Position numbers and translations under genes: made by a program
In this document: piece by piece, positions 17,824-23,941 of the stretch
How the letters are laid out: each line of letters starts with the position of its first letter
Position numbering within the stretch: the stretch's first letter is position 1
Notes under the pieces: model-generated
Told to the model about the DNA's origin: nothing
Databases searched by the model: none
What the model saw: only the letters and a program-made list of their open reading frames with translations
NCBI GenBank assembly: GCA_902792635.1
Contig: CADBAG010000005.1
Location: forward strand, 63,255 to 127,254
Source: an uncultured Prevotellaceae bacterium
GTDB taxonomy: Bacteria > Bacteroidota > Bacteroidia > Bacteroidales > Bacteroidaceae
DNA: 64,000 nt
Reading direction: 5' to 3'

Positions 17824-18370
17824 AATAATGAAAATAGCGGTTCATCCTAAGCAGTAATATTGTTATGTTGGAAAACAACTTAATAGCTGAACTTGCAAAG
17901 ACATTTGCTTTACGAATCATATCGTTGGCTCAGTACCTATTAGAAGAGCATAAATATGATTTCGTATTGCAAGTGCTTGTAAAACAGGTCACGCGAAGTG
18001 GTACAAGCATAGGTGCCAACATATTTGAATCGAAGAATGCCCAAAGCAGAGCAGACTTTATCAACAAGCTCAACATTGCTCTAAAAGAAGCTGACGAGAC
18101 TAAATATTGGCTGGCCTTACTACACGAAAGCCGCTATCTTTCTGACAAAGAGTTCGTTTCTATTGTCAATGATAACAACATAATCATCGGAATATTAGTA
18201 AGAATAATTAAAACAACAAGAAAAAATGAAAAAATGAAAATGGAAAAAATGAAAAATCGAAAGACGAAAGGAATGAGGAAGATGAAAAGTAAGCAACATC
18301 TTTTATTCCCCCAATATTTCATTTTTTCACTTTTTCATTATTTCATTATTTCAATATTTCAATTTTACAA
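17806..18370. repeat. ATGAAA-type low-complexity inverted arms around the gene between carA and carB
   Basis: The left arm (about 17806-17836, at the end of carA) is built of TTGAAA/ATGAAA units. A second set on the same strand lies at 18224-18260. The right arm (about 18315-18367) is the inverse, TTTCATTATTTCATTATTTC and similar. The arms can pair and enclose the inserted gene. The right arm also encodes the Phe/Ile-rich tail of that gene. Confidence 0.65.
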
Positions 18371-18374
18371 ATGA
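17865..18374 (+). CDS. Four-helix-bundle protein (23S rRNA intervening-sequence protein family)
   Basis: Residues 1-120 match the four-helix-bundle family first found in 23S rRNA intervening sequences: FALRIISLAQYLLEE, the conserved QVTRSGTSIGANIFES near 41-56, then LNIALKEADETKYWLALL. The molecular role of the family is unknown. The frame continues for another 50 residues of Lys/Met-rich and then Phe/Ile-rich low complexity. These come from the surrounding short-tandem-repeat arms and are probably not part of the natural fold. The stop overlaps the carB start by 4 bp. An insertion between carA and carB is suggested by the context. Confidence 0.8.
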   Translation: MLENNLIAELAKTFALRIISLAQYLLEEHKYDFVLQVLVKQVTRSGTSIGANIFESKNAQSRADFINKLNIALKEADETKYWLALLHESRYLSDKEFVSIVNDNNIIIGILVRIIKTTRKNEKMKMEKMKNRKTKGMRKMKSKQHLLFPQYFIFSLFHYFIISIFQFYK

Positions 18375-21300
18375 AAAACAACGATATAAAGAAGGTTCTT
18401 CTTCTCGGCTCCGGCGCCTTGAAGATTGGTGAGGCAGGTGAGTTCGACTACTCCGGTTCTCAGGCACTGAAGGCACTGCGCGAGGAAGGCATTGAGACCG
18501 TACTTATAAACCCTAACATCGCTACGGTGCAGACCTCTGAGGGTGTGGCTGACCAGATCTATTTCCTCCCGGTACAGCCTTACTTCGTGGAGCGTGTCAT
18601 CGCCAAGGAACATCCCGACGGCATTCTCCTTTCCTTCGGTGGACAGACAGCACTCAACTGCGGTGTGAAGCTCGAGGAGAGCGGGGTCTTGGAGAAATAC
18701 AACGTGAAGGTGCTCGGCACCCCTGTCCGCGCTATCATGGACACGGAGGACCGCGAGCGCTTCGTAGAGAAGCTCGATGAGATCGATGTCAAGACGATCA
18801 AGAGTGAGGCCTGCGAGAATATGGACCAGGCGCTCAAGGCTGCTCACGACCTTGGCTACCCTGTCATCATCCGTGCTGCTTATGCACTCGGTGGTCTGGG
18901 CTCCGGCTTCGCTGACAACGACGATGAGCTTCGTAAGATCTGTGAGAAAGCATTCTCGTTCTCTCCGCAGGTGCTCGTAGAGAAGAGCTTGAAAGGATGG
19001 AAAGAGATTGAGTATGAGGTTGTGCGTGATGGCTACGACAACTGCATCACGGTCTGTAACATGGAGAACTTCGACCCGCTCGGCATCCACACGGGTGAGA
19101 GTATCGTCATCGCTCCGTCGCAGACACTGACCAACTCAGAATATCATAAGCTGCGCGCCCTCTCTATCAAGATCGTGCGCCATATCGGCATCGTAGGCGA
19201 GTGCAACGTGCAGTACGCCTTCGACCCGAACTCAGAAGACTACCGTGTCATCGAGGTCAACGCCCGTCTGTCGCGCTCCTCTGCCCTCGCTTCTAAGGCC
19301 ACCGGTTATCCCCTCGCCTTCGTGGCTGCCAAGCTCGGACTGGGCTACGGCCTCTTCGAACTGAAGAACTCGGTGACAAAGACGACCTCCGCATTCTTCG
19401 AGCCGGCACTCGACTACGTCGTTTGTAAGATTCCGCGCTGGGACCTCAGTAAGTTCCGTGGCGTGGACAAGGAGCTCGGCTCCAGCATGAAGTCAGTCGG
19501 TGAGGTGATGGCTATCGGCCGCAACTTCGAGGAAGCTATCCAGAAAGGTCTGCGTATGATCGGCCAGGGCATGCACGGATTCGTGGAGAACAAGGAGCTC
19601 GAGATTCCCGACATCGAAAAGTCGCTTACCGAGCCTACCGACAAGCGTGTCTTCGTCATCTCCAAGGCTATGCACAAAGGCTACACCGTGGATGAGATTC
19701 ATGACCTGACGAAGATCGACCGCTGGTTCCTCTATAAGCTCAAGCATATCATCGACATCGATGAGCGCCTGAAGAAATGCAACATCAACACGCTCGACAA
19801 GGAGCTGCTGCGTGAGGCTAAGGTCTATGGCTTCACCGACTTCCAGATCGCCCGCGCCGTGGGCTTAGAGAAGGAGATCGGCAACATGCACAAGGCACTG
19901 CTCGTCGTGCGCAGCCTTCGCAAGAACTACGGCATCCTGCCTGTCGTGAAGCAGATCGATACCCTCGCTGCTGAGTATCCCGCTCAGACCAACTACCTCT
20001 ACATGACCTATGCTGGCGTGAAGAGCGACATCGACTTCTCCAACGATCACCGTTCGGTCATCGTGCTCGGCTCCGGTGCTTACCGCATCGGCTCCTCCGT
20101 GGAGTTCGACTGGTGCGGCGTGCAGGCTCTGCATACGATCCGCAAGCAAGGTTACCGATCCATCATGATCAACTACAACCCGGAGACTGTCTCCACCGAC
20201 TATGACATGTGCGACCGCCTCTACTTCGATGAGCTCACCTTCGAGCGCGTCATGGACATCATCGACCTCGAGCAGCCCTACGGTGTCATCGTCTCTACAG
20301 GTGGACAGATCCCGAACAACCTCGCCATGTACCTCGATGAGCAGAACGTCACCATCCTCGGCACACAGGCTAAGGATATCGACCGCGCTGAGGACCGTGC
20401 TAAGTTCTCGTCGATGCTCAACGAGCTCGGCATCAACCAGCCTGAATGGAGCGCACTGAAGAGCATGGACGACATCGACGAGTTTGTCAAGCGTGTCGGC
20501 TTCCCGGTCCTCGTGCGTCCGTCTTACGTCCTCTCAGGTGCTGCCATGAACGTATGCTCCAACGACGATGAGCTTCACCGCTTCCTCCAGCTCGCTGCCA
20601 ACGTGAGTGAGGATCACCCTGTCGTCGTGTCGAAGTTCATTGAGCATGCCAAGGAGATCGACTTCGATGCCGTGGCCCGCAACGGTGAGATCATGGCTTA
20701 CGCTATCTCCGAGCACATCGAGTTTGCCGGTGTTCACTCCGGTGATGCTACGCTGCAGTTGCCGCCGCAGAAACTGTATGTCGAGACTGTACGCCGCATC
20801 AAGCGCGTCAGCCGTAAGATCGCTGCCGCCCTGCATATCAATGGTCCGTTCAACATCCAGTATATGGCGCGTGAGAACGACATCCTCGTCATTGAGTGTA
20901 ATCTCCGCAGCTCCCGTTCGTTCCCGTTCGTGAGCAAGGTGCTGAAGATCAACTTCATCGAGCTCGCTACGAAGATTATGCTCGGCGTGCCGGTGGAGAA
21001 ACCTGCCAAGAGCCTCTTCGACCTCGATTATGTCGGTATCAAGGCATCGCAGTTCTCCTTCAACCGCTTGCAGAAAGCCGACCCGGTGCTCGGTGTGGAC
21101 ATGAGCTCTACGGGTGAGGTAGGCTGTCTTGGCGACGATACCAATCAGGCACTGCTCAAGGCTGAGCTCGCTGTCGGCCAGCGCATCCCGAAGCACACGG
21201 TGCTGCTCTCTACAGGTGGTGCCAAGCAGAAGGCTGACATGCTCGATGCTGCCAAGCGCCTCGTGGAGCACGGCTATGAGCTCTTCGCTACGCCCGGTAC

Positions 21301-21595
21301 CTCCCGTTATCTCACTGACAATGGTGTGGAGAACACGCTGGTCTACTGGCCTTCGGAGCAGGACAAGAAGCCGCAGGCTCTCGAACTGCTTCACGAGAAG
21401 AAGATCGACATGGTGGTGAACATCCCGAAGGATCTCACGGCTGGTGAGCTGACCAACGGTTATAAGATCCGCCGTGCTGCCATCGACCTGAACGTACCAC
21501 TGATCACGAACAGCCGACTGGCTTCCGCCTTCATCAATGCCTTCACCACGCTCAAGCTCGACGACATCGACATCAAGGCGTGGGGAGAATATTAG
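18371..21595 (+). CDS. carB: Carbamoyl-phosphate synthase, large subunit
   Basis: Makes carbamoyl phosphate from bicarbonate, ammonia and two ATP. The 1074-residue protein has full family length with two homologous ATP-grasp halves. The first begins VLLLGSGALKIGEAGEFDYS and the second VIVLGSGAYRIGSSVEFDWC near residue 560. An MGS-like allosteric domain lies at the end (about 940-1074). GGQTALN and GGQIPNN mark the equivalent loops of the two halves. Overlaps the preceding gene by ATGA. A hairpin follows at 21820-21879. Confidence 0.97.
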   Translation: MKNNDIKKVLLLGSGALKIGEAGEFDYSGSQALKALREEGIETVLINPNIATVQTSEGVADQIYFLPVQPYFVERVIAKEHPDGILLSFGGQTALNCGVKLEESGVLEKYNVKVLGTPVRAIMDTEDRERFVEKLDEIDVKTIKSEACENMDQALKAAHDLGYPVIIRAAYALGGLGSGFADNDDELRKICEKAFSFSPQVLVEKSLKGWKEIEYEVVRDGYDNCITVCNMENFDPLGIHTGESIVIAPSQTLTNSEYHKLRALSIKIVRHIGIVGECNVQYAFDPNSEDYRVIEVNARLSRSSALASKATGYPLAFVAAKLGLGYGLFELKNSVTKTTSAFFEPALDYVVCKIPRWDLSKFRGVDKELGSSMKSVGEVMAIGRNFEEAIQKGLRMIGQGMHGFVENKELEIPDIEKSLTEPTDKRVFVISKAMHKGYTVDEIHDLTKIDRWFLYKLKHIIDIDERLKKCNINTLDKELLREAKVYGFTDFQIARAVGLEKEIGNMHKALLVVRSLRKNYGILPVVKQIDTLAAEYPAQTNYLYMTYAGVKSDIDFSNDHRSVIVLGSGAYRIGSSVEFDWCGVQALHTIRKQGYRSIMINYNPETVSTDYDMCDRLYFDELTFERVMDIIDLEQPYGVIVSTGGQIPNNLAMYLDEQNVTILGTQAKDIDRAEDRAKFSSMLNELGINQPEWSALKSMDDIDEFVKRVGFPVLVRPSYVLSGAAMNVCSNDDELHRFLQLAANVSEDHPVVVSKFIEHAKEIDFDAVARNGEIMAYAISEHIEFAGVHSGDATLQLPPQKLYVETVRRIKRVSRKIAAALHINGPFNIQYMARENDILVIECNLRSSRSFPFVSKVLKINFIELATKIMLGVPVEKPAKSLFDLDYVGIKASQFSFNRLQKADPVLGVDMSSTGEVGCLGDDTNQALLKAELAVGQRIPKHTVLLSTGGAKQKADMLDAAKRLVEHGYELFATPGTSRYLTDNGVENTLVYWPSEQDKKPQALELLHEKKIDMVVNIPKDLTAGELTNGYKIRRAAIDLNVPLITNSRLASAFINAFTTLKLDDIDIKAWGEY

Positions 21596-21606
21596 AGAAG
21601 TCCTGT

Positions 21607-21645
21607 TAGCCCTCTCCCCTCCCTCCCCCCATCCAGGGGGAGGGC
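21607..21645. repeat. CCCTCCC/GGGAGGG element
   Basis: A C-rich run followed by CATCCAGGGGGAGGGCT directly downstream of carB. Related sequences occur at about 22313-22360, 36228-36262, 36421-36463, 48655-48690 and 48766-48800. A frame reading SPPSPHPGGG across it is repeat-encoded. Confidence 0.7.
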
Positions 21646-21819
21646 TAATATGCTTCAAGAGCTGTATCTTACAGATTGAATTCTTTCGATGGAAATCTTT
21701 CAAAGATCGCTTCGCTTCATTTGATGGTGCAAAATTAGGGAAAAAAGCAATACGCTCCAAATAAACACCTCAAATGAGTCGGAACTATTTCATAACGCAT
21801 TGATACTCTGATACTTCGC

Positions 21820-21879
21820 AGAGCGCCCACTATCTTCGAATCTTCCGTTATCGGAGGACAGAAAATATGGGCGCTCTGT
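21820..21879 (+). terminator. Hairpin downstream of carB
   Basis: Perfect 11-bp arms CAGAGCGCCCA (21820-21830) and TGGGCGCTCTG (21869-21879) enclose an inner CTTCCG-TTAT-CGGAGG hairpin; TTGTTT follows. A likely terminator of the purF-car operon, though the U-run is weak. The remaining gene-free DNA up to 22238 holds the GTGAACT palindrome and AT-rich sequence only. Confidence 0.5.
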
Positions 21880-21926
21880 TGTTTAATTGATGACTTGTCT
21901 TGCAATTTCAAAGGAAACGAAATTCA

Positions 21927-22111
21927 CAGTTCACAGTTCACAGTTCACATTAAGCACTATCTGACCATTTCTTCGATTTTTCAAGAGAGTTTATATAGGA
22001 TATATATACATTATTAATATATATAATATAATAATGTACGCGAGGCTCAAAAAAAATTTTCGAGTATGGAAAGACCTTAATGTGAACTGTGAACTGTGAA
22101 CTGTGAACTTT
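21927..22111. repeat. Palindrome with GTGAACT tandem-repeat arms
   Basis: Left arm TTCACAGTTCACAGTTCAC (from about 21927) and right arm of GTGAACT units (about 22080-22111) are reverse complements and enclose about 130 bp of AT-rich DNA. The right arm with its CCTTAAT prefix also occurs at 12434-12478. Confidence 0.75.
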
Positions 22112-22239
22112 CTTATTCCGGTGTGATAAATACGGCTTGTCAAAATAATTCTTAGTTGCTATCGATTCTATCGAAATCGCGCCTCAATATCACTGCAATC
22201 GCACTGCCATTTCACCGTAATCGCGGGATGTAATTATTG

Positions 22240-22697
22240 GCTCATTCGGTTTTCGGGTTGATAGTGTGGTACAGCTTCGGAGAGGCTGACTCTGCATAAC
22301 CCCAGGCAAGGAAGGTTCTCCCTCCCTACGGGGGAGGGGGATGGGGGTGGGGCTGACGTAGCCTGGGGTATGTTAGGATAGAGTTGTGACAGTTGCCCTT
22401 CTGCCTCGGAGAGGCAGGCTGCACGTAGTGCGCTATGTCTTTAATAGATCGTACAAGGCGCAGTCAGCCTCTCCGAGGCTGGCATTCAGGTGTTCCGCAT
22501 GCGACCTACCCCCAGGTTACGTCGCTGCGCTCCTCACCTGGGGCTAACCATATTCAACCTCTTCGAGGTTGTGTGTAGTATCAATCCAAGCCGGAGTGTA
22601 GCATTATAACATTATAAGACATAAAATAGCTACATATTACTATACTTGGACGTTGAAGAACACGAAGCTCATGTCGTGAGAAAGATGTGAGAAGTCG
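22240..22697. repeat. Nested palindromic element, copy C, with 130-bp tail
   Basis: Outer hairpin CAGCTTC-GGA-GAGGCTG (22272-22288) and left hairpin CCCCAGGC...GCCTGGGG (22299-22369), with a GC-rich repeat inserted in its loop (22313-22360). Central hairpins follow at 22402-22416 and 22465-22481, then a right hairpin (22508-22546) and CAACCTC-TTC-GAGGTTG (22555-22571). The tail (22572-22697) is nearly identical to the tail of copy D (23799-23926). No gene is seen up to 22738. Confidence 0.85.
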
Positions 22698-22738
22698 TCG
22701 CTCGCCTGGTACTGCTCCGCCTCGTTAAAGAATGGCTT

Positions 22739-23050
22739 TTAACCGACAACAAGAGAGAATCGCAGGCCAAGGGCGTTGCTGATGAGCATGAACGTGGAAA
22801 GTTGCATGTCACTGTTGCCACGCTCGATGTTGCTGATGAACTCACGCTTCTTGCCTATCTTGTCAGCAAGCTGCTGCTGAGTCATCTTCTGCTGTTTGCG
22901 CTGCTCTTTCAGCAACTCGGCATAATAATATGACTTAGCTCGTGCTTCAAATTCGTTGCGAGATGGTGAGCCCTCCGGACCGTACTTATCATCAAATAAT
23001 TGATCGACGGTTTTCAGCTCCTTCAATTTGTCTTCCCTAATCTTCCACAT
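22739..23050 (-). CDS. XRE-type helix-turn-helix antitoxin (HigA-like)
   Basis: The 103-residue protein carries a helix-turn-helix domain of the Cro/CI type at about residues 45-100 (KMTQQQLADKIGKKREFISNIERG). Such antitoxins neutralise the cognate HigB-type toxin and repress the shared promoter. The gene overlaps the toxin gene by 14 bp and lies downstream of it, the order typical of HigBA. The pair sits between two direct repeats (22508-22697 and 23735-23926). Confidence 0.88.
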   Translation of the reverse strand: MWKIREDKLKELKTVDQLFDDKYGPEGSPSRNEFEARAKSYYYAELLKEQRKQQKMTQQQLADKIGKKREFISNIERGNSDMQLSTFMLISNALGLRFSLVVG

Positions 23051-23396
23051 ATTCTTTCCTCCAACGTTTAAATATTTCTTCTGCTTTTTTTATTTCTCTT
23101 TTGTATTGTTTAGTATCCTTCTTCAAAAACGAATTAAGAAGAAGAACTCTTTTCGCTTCCATAAAGTTGTCAGCATCTATGGCTACCAACATCGTACGGT
23201 ATTCGTTTGAAGAAAGAGACACTCTTATTTCGTAAAAGTTAGTAGTCTCTATATGTTTTACAAACTTTTTACTGACGACATATTGTGTTCTAATAATTTC
23301 AAGCACATAGCCATATTTGTTTTTAAGCTCATCATTTAATGAATAATAATATTCATCAAAATCAGAAGACCTTATTATAGTTCGTATTCTATCCAT
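23037..23396 (-). CDS. HigB/RelE-superfamily toxin (Gp49-like)
   Basis: The 119-residue protein fits the phage-derived Gp49-like/HigB family. LYE-type strand FYEIRVSLSSNEYRTMLVAI near residues 54-73 is followed by VLLLNSFLKKDTKQYKREIKKAEEIFKRW (a motif read in two parts), the conserved HxFxKK-like core and basic tail. Family members are usually ribosome-dependent mRNA endonucleases. It is the first gene of a toxin-antitoxin pair. The -7 promoter box is 4 bp from its ATG, so its mRNA is predicted to be leaderless. Confidence 0.88.
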   Translation of the reverse strand: MDRIRTIIRSSDFDEYYYSLNDELKNKYGYVLEIIRTQYVVSKKFVKHIETTNFYEIRVSLSSNEYRTMLVAIDADNFMEAKRVLLLNSFLKKDTKQYKREIKKAEEIFKRWRKEYVED

Positions 23397-23399
23397 GTT

Positions 23400-23431
23400 G
23401 CAAAAGTAACGAGTTTATTCCATATCTCCAA
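23400..23431 (-). promoter_or_regulatory. Promoter of the toxin-antitoxin pair
   Basis: On the minus strand TTG (23431-23429), a 20-bp spacer and TACTTTTGC (23408-23400) match the consensus exactly. The start of transcription falls on the toxin ATG at 23396. Confidence 0.75.
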
Positions 23432-23529
23432 ATATTTGTAGTATTTTTGTTACTTTTACATCCACACAACAAGAATATAGCTAATGCCTCTTCCGTGCAT
23501 TGAATCGAGAAGTCGATGCAGAAGAACGT

Positions 23530-23926
23530 TTCTACAGCTTTTCGGGTTGATAAGGTCCCCGAAGGGGGCCAATTAGGTTAGCCCCAGGTGAGGAGCGCAG
23601 CGACGTAACCTGGGGTTTATATCGGGCAGGTACACCTGACCTGTCGGCCTCGAAGAGGGCGAACCTATAAACCAGCACCTTGCCAAGGTTTGCCCTCTTC
23701 GAGGACGCCTTTCAACGAAAATGCCTTACACCTAAACCCCAGGTTACGTCGCTGCGCTCCTCACCTGGGGCTAACCATGTTCAACCTCTTCGAGGTTGTG
23801 TGTAGTATCAATCCAAGCCGGAGTGTAGTATTATAACATTATAACACATAACAATAGCCACATATTACTATACTTGGACGTTGAAGAACACGAGCTTATG
23901 TCGTGAGAAAGTCGTGAAAAGTCGAT
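23530..23926. repeat. Nested palindromic element, copy D, with 130-bp tail
   Basis: Outer hairpin GGTCCCC-GAA-GGGGGCC (23554-23570), left hairpin (23580-23617), central inverted arms (23645-23666 and 23696-23708), right hairpin (23735-23772), CAACCTC-TTC-GAGGTTG (23782-23798) and the tail shared with copy C. The 12-bp sequence AAGTCGATGCAG occurs on both sides (23510-23521 and 23919-23930), possibly a target-site duplication. Confidence 0.85.
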
Positions 23927-23941
23927 GCAGCTTGCCGGTGC

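Noticed and set aside
17865-18374. Intervening sequence inside a 23S rRNA gene, suggested by the protein family
   Set aside because: There is no rRNA sequence around the gene; it lies between carA and carB.
20534-21760. 408-codon frame antisense to carB (and similar long antisense frames at 9703-10794 and 34140-35225)
   Set aside because: They mirror strongly coding genes, have low-quality composition and no promoter; they arise from codon bias of the true strand.
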